Below are positions 22,394-35,900 of a stretch of 64,000 bases of DNA, piece after piece. The stretch is from positions 125,200,385 to 125,264,384 of the forward strand of contig NC_079487.1 in the NCBI RefSeq assembly GCF_020520425.1, written 5' to 3'. Below the pieces are notes generated by a model. It had not been told where the DNA came from. It saw only the letters and a list, made by a program, of their open reading frames with translations, and did not search any database. The translations under genes were made by a program, and so were the position numbers. This DNA comes from Spinacia oleracea. Its lineage: Eukaryota > Streptophyta > Magnoliopsida > Caryophyllales > Amaranthaceae. Positions within the stretch are counted from its first letter, which is position 1, and each line of letters begins with the position of its first letter.

Positions 22394-22848
22394 TTATAAA
22401 AGTAACTTTTTTTTTCCCACAATTTTGTATACACATTTTTAATTATTATACATGGTTATAAAAAAAAATTTAACATCTTAAATTGCACAATGAGGTTACA
22501 ATTAGACTAATACATTAATATCTCATAAGAGGTGAAAAAAAGAGGGCAAAACAAGAAATTGCATTATAGGTTTTTTTTTCTTTTCAAAAAGAATTGTATT
22601 CTAAAAGAAAACAGAAGTATAATTTTGGTCATAAATATTTGACAAGTCTATGTTATTAGTCTAAATAATACTCCGTACAAACTAAATGGGTCAGAAAAAG
22701 ATTATGAAGTCATCAAATGGGTCGAACTCAAGTCTAATAAGGGGATCTCCGTTTCCGGCCTATATATATGCATCTCTTCTATTCCAGTTGAGGGGACCAA
22801 AACTTTATTATTCAACTGTCCAAAGTTCATAAAATTCACTAGGAAATA

Positions 22849-23150
22849 TCTATAATATATATTAAAAGACGTTTTTACAATAAACGTATATATGTCAACA
22901 TGCTATCAATCAACTTTCATTTAAAAATTGAGAAATATGGTTTGCATAAGATTTGAACATGTGATCTTTTTTCTATACTAGAGCTTTATCTAATTGAGCT
23001 ATTACCTTTTATGTGTTATCTTTGCAAAATATATTAATGTAATATCGAAAATATCTTATAAAAATATTAAAACATGAATTCATTAAAGCATATAATAAAT
23101 AATTGTTATTGACATAATAATCTGGGGCATCGCTCTGGTCCAAATACTAG
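22849..23150 (+). mobile_element. Short Helitron with a tRNA-like segment
   Basis: It lies between A and T, begins TCTATAATATATATTAAAAG and ends AATACTAG, with GGGGCATCGCTCTGG before the end. It is clearly of the same family as 21270-21862 by both termini. On the minus strand, bases 23010-22935 read like a tRNA (AGCTCAATTAGATAAAGCTC, then TGTTCAAATCT), so a tRNA-derived piece appears to have been captured. Confidence 0.75.
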
Positions 23151-24907
<1,757 letters not shown>

Positions 24908-27900
24908 ATGGATCCTATGGTGATAGGAGCAAGGGAAATAAGTTTTGGAGACTCCAATGATTTCGAGAAGGAATCGAAGCTCTCGCTTGGCGAACGTCTT
25001 AAGGTTTTTAAAAGTTCCCAATTTGATCCTGATGCTTTCATCGATTCGAAATGTCATAGAATGGCCGAAAAGGTTTGATCTTTTTCAAATTAGATTAATT
25101 ATTTTGTAATAATTTTATGATAAAATTCGAGATTGTACTCCATGTTGTTAAAGTAGCTGAAATCTAAGAAAATGTAATGTTTTTTACGATTTCATATTGT
25201 ATGTTTGATCATGTACTTATTTTTACGCCTATATTTATTTATTTATTTATTTGTTTGTTTAATCTTGTTATGTTTACTAGGAGCTAAAGCATTTAACAAT
25301 GTATCTCAAGGAACTTAAGAAGGAATCGGCTGAGGAGATGCGTAAGAGTGTTTATGCTAATTATTCTGCTTTTATACGGTCAGCAGAATTATATTATCTT
25401 TCAGGATTTTTATTCATTTCTGTCGTGTCTCTTTTAACATTTATTATTGTGGTAAAGTCTTGTATGTGACAATATTTTACTTATTGTGGCGCAACTTTTG
25501 ATGTATCGTAATGAGTTTGTGTTACACGGACTCAGTAATGAAAAAAGCATTCCTAGCTACGAAAGAAATTCAAAAACTGATACAACTGAACCAACATGCA
25601 GGACTGCAAAGGAAATATCAGCACTTGAGGGTCAACTTCTATCACTTCGAAACTTGTTATCAACTCAAGCAGCAGTTGTTCATGGCTTATCAGATGGAGT
25701 CCATGTAAACTCTTTATCACCGGGTCTAGAAGGTCCAACAGATGAAGACATGTCTAGGAATAAAAATAACGAGGTTACTAGGATTGAGACATGGTTGAAT
25801 GAATTCCTCGAGTCCCTAGAAGTGCTCTTAGCAGAGAGAAGGGTAGAGGAAGCATTAACAGCCCTAGATGAAACAGATAGAGTGGTTGAAGATGCCAATG
25901 ACAGAGGATCCCTTAAACAAACGATTCTAATATCACTCCAAAACGCCATTATGGCAAGCAAACTGAAGTTAGCTGATCAGCTAGTTGAAACAGCTAGCCA
26001 GTCTTCTACCAAAGGTGCTGAGAGAAGAGCAGTTGTAACGGCACTTAAAAGACTTGGTGATGGTCTAAGGGCTCATACATTACTTTTAAATGCACATCAT
26101 CAGAAACTTCACCACACTATGCAAATTCTAAAGCCTACAGCAACTTCTAATGTCAGTCCTGGTGCAGCTTATTGCACTAGTTTGTCACAACTCGTGTTCT
26201 CCACCATAGCTCAAGCTTCAAGTGATTCTCTAGCTGTTTTTGGGGAGGATACTTCATATACATCAGAATTAGTGTCTTGGGCAGTTAAGGAAACTAAGAA
26301 TTTTGGTGTTTTGGTAAGAAGGCAATCCCTTGCTCAGTCAGCTGCTTCAGGGAATCTGAGAGCTGCTGCTCAGTGCGTGCAAATATGTTTAGGACATTGT
26401 TCATTGCTTGAGTCTCAAGGACTTTCACTCTCTCCTGTTATTCTGAAAGATTTCAAGCCACTTGTTGAACAGGCACTTAGTGCTAATCTGAGAAGGATCG
26501 AACAGAACTGTGCTGCTCTTGCTTCTTCTGACGACTGGTCTTTGAAACATCCACATGGTGGGGGTGTCAATCAATCTAGGCTCAGTAGCAGTGCCAACAG
26601 ATTCAATTCTATGGTCCAGGTGCGCCTCCTTGGTCCTTGCCTTATGCATTTAGCCTTTTCCAATATCATTTCTTGTATTAGACTCCGTTTATTTTTATAG
26701 AAAACACAAAATGAGAAAATGATTTTCCCATTTTCCTTTGTTTGTTTTGTTAAGGGTGGAAAGCAACTTTTCCAGGGGAAAATCAATGTTTCCAAAGGTG
26801 AAAAACAAACTTTCCCTTTGAAAACAAGGAATGCCACATTTTCCACTCTGATCCTTATATTTCCTTTAATCTTCTCTCATTTTCAATTCCATGTTCTTTT
26901 TCTTTATATTTTTTCTTGCAAGGAAACAAACAAAGGACAACTATTTTCCCTTGATGTTTTCCTTGAAAATCATTTTCCGGGGAAAATCATTTTCCTTTGA
27001 AAATATTTTTTGTTGAAACAAACGTAGATTTAGTTTCATTACATGTACTCAGGAGCTCGCTCTTTCAGGATCTTTTTGAAGACGTGGAACCCCTAGAGAC
27101 TTTACAGCTGGGAACTCCATTGCTCGAAGGGTTAATACAAGTTTTTCATTCCTTCGTGAACACCCTAATAAGCGCGTTCCCAGTATCAGTAACCGAAGCA
27201 ACCCAAGATGGTCTAGGAGTCCCAATTGTCAAGGTGGCCGAGACTGAAGCCCAACAACTAGCTTTGCTAGCCAATGCACTCCTTCTAGCTGACGAGTTTC
27301 TCCCACGTGCTGCTGCAAAGATGTTGCCCTTAAACCATACTATTAGGGATGAAGAACCTTCAAGAAGAGATATAGACAGACAAAACCGTGTACTAGAGCA
27401 GAGAGACTGGAAGAAGAGGCTTCAAAAATCTGTTGACAGGTTAAGAGACAGCTTCTGCAGACAACATGCCCTTGAGCTTATCTTTACTGATGATGGTGAA
27501 CTTCGACTTACAGCACACATGTACACTAGATTGGATGGTTATGCTGAGGAACCTGAGTGGTTCCCTTCTTCAATTTTCCAGGTTATATCCTTCTCCTTCA
27601 CATCTTCAATCACATTATTAAGTTTGTGTTCTACTGTTCTCTTCACCGATGAAAAACAATATTTTACGACCTTTAACTAGTTATAAGGCTGAAATTTGTA
27701 AGTCAATAAAATAGTATTTTTTGGGGTGTTATTGTTAGGAGTTGTACATGAGGTTGAGTCAGATAGCAACACTTGCATCGGAGATGTTTGTAGGAAGGGA
27801 AAGGTTCGCGACATTACTGCTAATAAGATTGACAGAGACAATAATTTTGTGGATTTCTGATGATCAAACCTTTTGGGAAGAAATTGAGCAGGGGACCAAG

Positions 27901-28412
27901 CCTTTAGGTCCTTTTGGCCTTCAACAGGTAGGATATACATTCACACTCTCACATAAGTCATCTTATGATAAGTTATGCATTCATATTGATTATGAAAACT
28001 TACTTTTTTTTTTAAATGTTGTAGTTTTACTTAGATATGGAGTTTGTGATGCTTTTTGCATCCCAAGGCCGGTTCTTGTCTCGAAATCTCCAACAGGTAG
28101 CTAAAAACATCATTGCTAGAGCAATCGATGCAGTGTCTGCTACTGGGATTGATCCTTACAGGTCAGCTTACATTACCGTAGCATGATTAGTGTAATTTGT
28201 TCATTGTCATCGGCCACTAATCAAAGTTGGCCTTCTGCAGTTCTTTGCCTGAAGATGAATGGTTTGCCGAAGTAGCTCAAATAGCACTAAAAATGTTAAC
28301 AGGAAATGCCAACTTTGAAAATGAAGACCGGGAAGCTGTCAGCCCCACAGTATCAGTTTCAGGAAGATCAATGACATCAGGTTTTTCTCATGGGAGCCTT
28401 GCGAGTATGTAA
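24908..28412 (+). CDS. EXO84A: Exocyst complex component EXO84A
   Basis: Seven exons (24908-25072, 25281-25378, 25602-26619, 27069-27581, 27739-27927, 28025-28161, 28241-28412) encode 763 residues, close to the roughly 750 of Arabidopsis EXO84A. The product is a subunit of the octameric exocyst, which tethers secretory vesicles to the plasma membrane. Diagnostic stretches include SAEEMRKSVYANYSAFIR, TAKEISALEGQLLSLRNLLS (the N-terminal Vps51/Exo84-type coiled coil), SCFRQHAL-like DSFCRQHALELIFTDDGE, EMFVGRERFATLLLIRLTET and the C-terminal FYLDMEFVMLFASQGRFLSR. The N-terminus (GDSNDFEKE, FDPDAFIDSKCHRMAEK) matches the EXO84A rather than the EXO84B type as I remember them. All introns are GT-AG and the phases close. 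Intron 3 holds a Tourist-like MITE. Confidence 0.95.
26681..27029. mobile_element. Tourist/PIF-like MITE in intron 3 of EXO84A
   Basis: The left end GACTCCGTTTATTT and inverted right end ATCTACGTTTGTTT are flanked by TTA (26678-26680 and 27030-27032). The interior is made of GGAAAA/TTTTCC blocks like the MITE at 10814-11066. It is about 349 bp and non-coding. The acceptor of intron 3 lies about 40 bp beyond it. Confidence 0.7.
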
Positions 28413-29721
28413 TTAACTATCTGTAATCATCAGATTTTTGTAACTTACAGTAAGATGGAAGGTCAAATCACACATGTAATTTACTAATTTTCAATACGAC
28501 TTTTGCGCGTTTTAGGAGCTTATTGTCAAAAATCTCACAAGTAAACTTATCTGTGATCCAACTTCAAACAATTGTTTTTGCACGATTTCGTTTTCGATCT
28601 CATTACAAGAATTTACTAGTAAGTAGAGGGACTAAATGTACGTATTCATAGGGTTGACCTATAGCTAATTATTTATAACTTAACTACAGTAGATACAATA
28701 TAGGGAGCATGATATTTTTCAATTTAGGCCATGCATATTACTCTGTATTATTGTGAAATCAAAAGTTTGACCTGGAGGTCACATGGGAACATCTTAAACA
28801 CTAAATATGGCTTTAGGAATCAGGATACGCAATGTTGAAGAAGACACAAATCTTATTGGAGGATACAATTCAACTACTCTAGATTTTTATGTTTTTGCAG
28901 TTGCATTATACAATTTTGACTATTTTTATTATTTCTTTTTAACTATGTTATTAGGACTAGGGCATTATATAGTATTTGCATTGATATTCAGTTTAAAATC
29001 ATCCGTGAATTTATCTCAAAATAAGGTGTCTGATTATCGAGGATCCGACACGAGTACTTGAGTCAAAATGAAAAGCCCAATTAACATACTAGCATCCAAA
29101 CATAGCACGAGAGAACATTATTTATGAACACTAGCCAATTCGTTATCTAACTATTAAGTGTCCATGGAACAAATATATCTACTCTTAAAGTTGACTAACA
29201 AAACCTAGGAGGGGACCTCATACACAGGGTTGACCTTTGCTAATTTCATACAGTATTATAATATTATCAACTTCAATTATTTGTATACTTTGCAAGTGCA
29301 TTATATCATTAATTAGTTTTTAAGTTTTTGGTTAAGATTTTTTAATAACACAAGTGCCAGCAATTTCAGGCTTGAAATAATATGCAAAGCATGTTCCCAT
29401 AAAGAGATTAATTCAAAAGATCTGACATTAGAACTGCTACTTAAAAATAATAATATGTACTTTGGACTTTATTGAACACTACAAAAGTTAAGACAACAAA
29501 TTAAAATCAATGAATTCTTAAAAGACCATTGTAATATTGCAAAATTAAATGATTAGAGAATATCAAAAGAGGTTAGTATGCCTTTTTCTTCTCGAGATTT
29601 AACTTCGGAGTACCCCATTCGGAGTAACGGGAGTACTCCGTATAATATAGAAGAATAAGTGTTACAGTCGACCGATATTTTAATTTTTTTTCTTTTTAAA
29701 CTATAGAAAGAGAAAGTATCA
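28413..29721. other. 3' flank of EXO84A and intergenic DNA
   Basis: The first 200-300 bases are plausible 3' UTR. The remainder is AT-rich with no supported gene. Near 29605-29642 the sequence CGGAGTA occurs three times in under 40 bp, one of them as the full TACTCCGTA. Confidence 0.4.
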
Positions 29722-30025
29722 TGTTAGATAATGCCTTGAATCGGTCAAGCCCCTTACTGCAACGTCCCAGTACAGTATTTGTTATTCTGGACTATGGTTA
29801 TCTGTTTTGGCCTATTTTCTGGGCTTTTTCGCATCTGTCTAGAGAGTACTATATAAACTCTCTAGGTCATAACCTAGTGGTATTCTGTAATCTGTACTCC
29901 TCAAGATCAATAAAACTTTCCTCCCCTCTGCCTGTGGACGTAGTTAACACATTGTTAGTGAACCACGTTAAATCTCTGCGTTCTTTATTTACGTTATTTA
30001 ATCTTTCTTTGCATCCGTTATAACA
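29722..30025 (+). mobile_element. Solo LTR, probably Ty1/Copia-like, copy 1
   Basis: Starts TGTTAGATAATG and ends CCGTTATAACA, the TG...CA form of an LTR. A TATAAACTCTCTAGG promoter-like block and AATAAAACTTTCC near the R/U5 border match the copies at 48297-48670 and 46436-46880. No internal region is present on either side, so this is a solo LTR left by recombination. The 5 bp before it (TATCA) reappear 7 bp beyond its right end, after TACGGAG. It is an old fossil. Confidence 0.8.
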
Positions 30026-30288
30026 TACGGAGTATCAGTTAAAGTTCGTTCTTAAAAAGCAAAAACAACAGAGAATTCACTACTCCGTACACAAATCTAA
30101 AGAAATCTTTGGATTCCTTTGTTGACTCCTGTTAGCATGACACAAGACATCATTATCAGCAAGTTAGATAATCTATTTTGAGGAACAATACTAGGTGTAA
30201 AGATTATAAAGAAGAAAGATATGCATGTTTACCTTCATATAATAATCCTTTTTCTTGGTTGTAGGGTTTCTAATTTCTGTTTAACCTT

Positions 30289-30294
30289 TATATA
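30289..30294 (+). promoter_or_regulatory. Candidate TATA box of the LRR gene
   Basis: TATATA within CTTTATATACAGC lies about 50 bp before the start codon, in a C/T-rich context. A start site roughly 30 bp downstream would leave a very short leader. Confidence 0.45.
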
Positions 30295-30344
30295 CAGCTA
30301 CTAATCTCAAGTCTTATTCATCCCTTTTTACCCCAAAACCAAAC

Positions 30345-32117
30345 ATGACCTATCAGTTTGCATTCATCTTCTTAACCTTCTCTTTATTATCTTCCCCTGC
30401 ATTTGGCCAACCATGCAACTCTAATGACCTAACAGCACTGCATAAGTTCAAGGCAGGTATTCACCTTGACACTTCTGGCAGGCTACAGAAATGGGTAGGC
30501 AGAAGGTGCTGTGATTGGGTAGGGATTCAATGTGACAGCAACACTTTCAGAGTGACAGAAATCAATCTTCCAGGGTTCATCTCAACCGTTGATTTCATCG
30601 ATCAAACGAAGATGGAAGGTGTACTGTCTCCCTCAATCACACGCCTTACATATCTTGAAGTCCTTGATCTTGGAGGGCTTATCAGTCTTTCAGGAAACAT
30701 CCCAAAATATATTGGTCATCACCTTGTAAATCTCAGAAAGCTGAATTTGTTTGGCAATAATCTGAGTGGAACAATACCTGAAAGTATTTCAAACTTGATG
30801 AATCTGGTGACACTTGACCTCCATGAAAATGCTTTAACTGGTTCAATACCAGAGAAGATTGGGAGTTTGAGCTTCTTGAAAGAACTTGATCTCTCGAATA
30901 ATCGTCTGAGTGGGGCGATTCCTGCTTCTGTAACTAACTTAACTGCCATTTCAACTGCTTATCTTGACACCAACTTTCTTCAGGGGAAAATCCCATTTCC
31001 TGTAAATCCTGGTGATATGCCCTCCCTTGGTTTCCTGAGGCTGCAAAACAATCAGCTAACAGGGAATATACCTTCATCTTTCGGTTACTTATCTTCCTTA
31101 ATTAGATTATCACTTGCAAATAACAAACTTGAGGGTTCATTACCTTCTAGTTTCGGCGATTTATCAAAACTGTCAGAGTTATATCTTGACAGGAATCGGT
31201 TGTCTGGAACCATACCAGAATCAATAGGCAAACTTTCAAATCTTATTCTCTTAACCATATCACATAACACCATACAAGATCCTCTTCCTCAAAAGATGTC
31301 ATCCCTTAACAACCTGCAAATCCTTGATCTTTCATTCAACCATTTAAACCTTCAAACAATCCCCAAATGGCTTGCAGAGTTGCCCTCTCTTTCCCGGGTT
31401 TTGTTAGCAGGGTGCGGGATCCAAGGCGCGTTTCCAGAAGTCCTGCGAGAAACTCCAAGCGCGTTACAGGAATTGGATTTGTCAGACAACAGTCTTACAG
31501 GAAGCATACCTGCTTGGGTTGGGAAACTAACTGAGCTTTATTCTCTCAACTTATCTAGAAACTCCCTCTTTTCAGACATTCCAGATACAATAACGAATCT
31601 GCATTGTTTGGGTATCATTGATCTTCACTCAAATAATCTTACTGGATCAGTGGACAAGGTTTTCCAGTTGGAAACCAGGTTTTCAGACGGGTCTCTGACA
31701 TATGTCGATCTTTCTGATAACAGTTTCTCAAACGGGCATGAGAATATCGGTATAGGATCTCAAACAGGAATTCAGTACCTAAATTTATCCAACAATTATC
31801 TTAAAAATGGATTGCCAACATCCATAGGGAAGATGGGATTAATGAAGACATTGGATTTCAGCAGCAACCAAATAAACTCAGCATTGCCAGACTCATTGGG
31901 AAATGCAACTTCATTGGAGATACTAAAGTTACAAAGAAACCATTTTAATGGTAATATACCAAGTGAGTTTCTGAAGCTGAGTAAACTGAGAGAATTGGAT
32001 TTATCAGATAATCTCCTCAACGGACAGATTCCGACTGGTAAACCGCTCAGCGGTTTTCCATCTAGCTCTTATTCAAGAAACCAAGGTTTATGTGGAACAC
32101 CTCTTCCTCCTTGTTAG
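30345..32117 (+). CDS. Secreted leucine-rich-repeat protein, intronless
   Basis: A single exon encodes 590 residues. A signal peptide covers about 1-21 (MTYQFAFIFLTFSLLSSPAFG). An LRRNT cap follows (CNSNDLTALHKFKAGI and RRCCDWVGIQC). About 19-20 plant-type repeats of the form LxxLxLxxNxLxGxIP run from about 95 to 560 (for example LVTLDLHENALTGSIPEKIG). The C-terminal cap is YSRNQGLCGTPLPPC and ends there. No transmembrane segment or kinase follows, so the protein is probably apoplastic, like the DRT100/PGIP-type and RLP-like LRR proteins. A role in ligand or wall-component recognition is family inference, and the exact orthologue is not clear. No stop or frame break was found. Confidence 0.9.
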   Translation: MTYQFAFIFLTFSLLSSPAFGQPCNSNDLTALHKFKAGIHLDTSGRLQKWVGRRCCDWVGIQCDSNTFRVTEINLPGFISTVDFIDQTKMEGVLSPSITRLTYLEVLDLGGLISLSGNIPKYIGHHLVNLRKLNLFGNNLSGTIPESISNLMNLVTLDLHENALTGSIPEKIGSLSFLKELDLSNNRLSGAIPASVTNLTAISTAYLDTNFLQGKIPFPVNPGDMPSLGFLRLQNNQLTGNIPSSFGYLSSLIRLSLANNKLEGSLPSSFGDLSKLSELYLDRNRLSGTIPESIGKLSNLILLTISHNTIQDPLPQKMSSLNNLQILDLSFNHLNLQTIPKWLAELPSLSRVLLAGCGIQGAFPEVLRETPSALQELDLSDNSLTGSIPAWVGKLTELYSLNLSRNSLFSDIPDTITNLHCLGIIDLHSNNLTGSVDKVFQLETRFSDGSLTYVDLSDNSFSNGHENIGIGSQTGIQYLNLSNNYLKNGLPTSIGKMGLMKTLDFSSNQINSALPDSLGNATSLEILKLQRNHFNGNIPSEFLKLSKLRELDLSDNLLNGQIPTGKPLSGFPSSSYSRNQGLCGTPLPPC

Positions 32118-32921
32118 ATTTACATCATTGATTCATTGGTTAAAACTAGACTAGAGTTGTTTTTATGCAAAATTTTGGTGTAAAAGTTAGAATCACATAT
32201 TCATTCTCTTTGGACATACTATCATGATTCCTGCAGAAACTTTGAGGTCTTTATCTTTTGTTAAAATCCAAACAGAAATGGACAACCCTATAAAGTGGTA
32301 ATCAATTCTGGAATATGGGCCATACATCCATCATTTAATCAGGAATAAAAGTGTTATTGTAGGTTGGTGAAATGTCCCAAAATTTTCAGGAAATTTATGC
32401 ACATTAACTCTTCATTTAGCAGACCTCGGTATAGATACTCTGACACTTTAATTTGGACTAAAATCATGAAATTTAATCACAATTTCGCAGAGTCGGACAC
32501 TTAGACACGTATCCGTGTCAGACACTAGAATCCGAGCCCGAGTAACATCTGTAATAAAGGGCAATTTATGTTGATGCTCATTTTCTTTAGAGCAAGGGCC
32601 AATGGGCCATGTATTCATCATTATGTCAAAGACAGAATTATAATTACAGGTAGGGGCATTATTCCATTATGTCTATAATATCCTATATTTAATATCATAT
32701 ATGATTCATATGCATGTGAATGACCCTGTTATCCATGTACAGTACATGTGCATCAGAGTAAAAACTTCAGCTCCTCCATCATGGGAGCTGTGATGAATTT
32801 CTTTTAAGAACTATACACATTCATACAGAGGTAGTATAACATATGCTTCTGCAAAATTAGACTCCTTTCTTTTTTTTATTTCACATAAATTAATCTTACA
32901 GTATTCCAGCATGAATCAATT
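32118..32921. other. Convergent intergenic region
   Basis: The 3' UTRs of the LRR gene (+) and the EDR2-like gene (-) should fall here. I see no further gene, and no repeat with defined ends. Confidence 0.4.
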
Positions 32922-35900
32922 CTATAAGGACTCTTGATTCATCCCTAATTGCTGGTAGTTCATGTAATCGAGTCCGTTTAACCGTACACAACATAGTATT
33001 TGCTCAGGTAAGTCCTCGGCTTTATTCCCCTGTTTCATAAAGTAAAATAAGTTACCATCAGTAAACGACGTCACATATGCTTAGTCTGACGAGCCGAACA
33101 AGATTCAACGATTATATGCTCAAAAAAGGGCGGTATTTGAACTTGCCTGTATGGTGAGTCCAAAATCCAGAATGCACATCTTTAATCTGTCTAAGAATGC
33201 CTCAAAGCCTTTCCTTGAAATATAACTAAATCTGTGCATATCCAAATCGATCTCAAAGTAATTTTCTCCCTGCAAAAATAAGCAGCAGGTGATGAGAATC
33301 CTTGATCCCCGAAGCATGGGTTCATCAAATGCAATGCACAAATTTTATTTACTTACCGAAAAGAACTCGTGTTGAGGGCGAGAAAGGACAGGCTTTTCAT
33401 TGTAGGCATTGATAAGCTTTTTCTCTGCTGCACTTAAATGAAGGTCGTCCACGTTGCCAAGACGACCCAAAATTTTTAACCGCTCCCTGAAGGGTGCGAT
33501 TGTGTCCATGGGAAAACCTTTTACCTTTTCTACTTCATCATCCATCAATCTCTGCATAAACAAGAAGCGTAACATTTAGAATATGAATACTACTCCCTCC
33601 GAACCTAAATGTTATTCCCATTTGTCATTTTACGCGGTAATTAAGTAAAAAGAAACATTATAAGATTAACTATTATTAATGTAGTTTTATGGGGAATTGT
33701 TGCTTTTTTATTCCATTTTCACAAGAAAACAAAATAGTTGAACCAATAGAATTTAAGGAATAAAAATGTCAACTCATTAATCCATCCAAACTTAAACCAA
33801 CCAATGAGACTACAAGGTTTTTTATTGATAAACCAATAGAATTACAAAGTTAAAATTACAAGTAAGAGATTAAAAAGGAAATAAAAGAAATGGGAAGATT
33901 ATTTTGGGACACTAAAAAAGGAAACGAGAATAACATTTAGATTCGGAGGGAGTATTAAACAAGAAAAACTGAATTCATGGAAATTGGAATAAATCTAATG
34001 AATATCAAATCTTACCCTCATACTTTCTTGAAAGTTGGCCGGTACTTCCTTTGAAAAACTTTCATTTATCTTGAAATACATCACTATATTAATTCCTTCG
34101 CCATCAATTTCATTCTGAAAAAACGCAGGAGGATATAACGGCACCTGCACACCAGGAAAGAAAAGCTGAGACTACCAAAAGCAAACTCCAAACAAATGAG
34201 CACAATGAAAGAGCAAGACTTTTGCCATCAAATCAGAGCTCTAAATTACGTCATTCATAGAAATCATATTAAGATTAAACATAAATGATGTTAAGACTAA
34301 AACCAATATGCACTGCATACTGACTTGCAACAATGGGTAAACATTTAAAATGTGGCACCTCGAAGAATAAAAATAAAGACAAGATGAATGAGGGTTTTTA
34401 AAGGACAGATGGAGAAGTTCAATGTGTGATGCCTGAGTCAGAATTCGTTTAGATTTCAGAGGATACATCAACCTTAAGAAGCCAAACCATATATTCAGAG
34501 TCTTATATAAACATAGAGAATCAAATGCAAATGCAGAAACTTCAGAAAAGCAGGAATGTTGTTCTCCTTCATAATTATTTTAACAAAGAATAGTACAGAA
34601 CCATAATTAGATCACCAAAGCTTCCAGCTACTGGTCCTTGATTCAATAACTACAGGTCTACAGTTATCCCAAACTGACAACCCAGGATCAGATACTGTAA
34701 AATTAAACAAGGCAACACATTTCATAAAATATGGCTTTGGTAAAAGATGGATTAGCCTACCTGGGCATTTACAATGAGGAGGGGTGGGAAACCCGCTGAA
34801 GAATTTACTGCAGGAAGTTCCACGAAACGAGCCACGTGCTCAATTTTTCGAGGGGACAAGAATAAATCAACACCAATAGGATAATATGCAGCATAACTTG
34901 GAGCGAAATCCTTCTTTTTATCCCTGTCAAACAAAGGAAAGTCCTCAGAGTCAAACGAGTAGCAAAAATCTGAAGGTCGGATCAACATTCTAAAGTTTTC
35001 ACTGTATAAATAACACCATGGTTCCCAGAAGATATTGACATTCTCTTCAAAGATTGGTGAATAGTTACAATTTAGCAGTAGTTTTCTCTTACCTTAAGTA
35101 ATTCTGGCCACGAACTCTAAAGGAATTTGGCTCAATATGTGACCAACTATCCATAACTTTCTTTTCTATTCGACTAAAAGGCACTTGAGACCCTGCTAAT
35201 GGTTTTTGCAGGAGTATCTTTGACGAATCTGCAGAAAAATTAGATATTTCAAAGATTAGGAAATTAACATAAAGAAATCATAACATGCAACATTAGATAG
35301 ACAAAAAGTGATAGTGCATACATCTTGCATTCTGGGGTCCATCCCTCCATTTGAAGGAAAGTCTATGGGCCGCCTTCTTCCTCGCACTTTGGGGACTAGA
35401 GCTGAGTGAATTTCTCTTCTCAATAGAAGACACTGTAGTTGTATTAAGGCAAGGCAAACAATGATTAGGAAGAATTCCACAACTACTATCGTAAACTTTC
35501 TCGTCCTTGCTTGTGCTTTCATCCACGGAAGAGGATATTTCGTCGAGGTATACTGGATGCTTTCTTTCCATTGAGCTTCTACCAAGATCACTCACAGAAT
35601 TCCGAGCAGAGTGTACTTCATGCGAATTTCTACCCACTGATAAACCATTTTGAGATATTGCATCTGCACCGTCATTATTCTTTTCTACTAAGATGGGTAG
35701 AGAGAACCTCTAGCACTGTGTTTGTAAAAGTATAACAAAGGAAAAACACATACCTTCTGGAACGCTTTGGAAATCTTCTTCACCATCAGACTCAAAAATC
35801 ATGTTTGAATCATACCATGCCTCCTCAACACTACTGCCTATGAAGACCATGATAAGTGATAACCAATCAGTATAAGGGAAGAGCTACAAAAAATTCTACA

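Noticed and set aside
29721-30023. 100-codon plus-strand frame
   Set aside because: It coincides with a solo LTR, which does not code.
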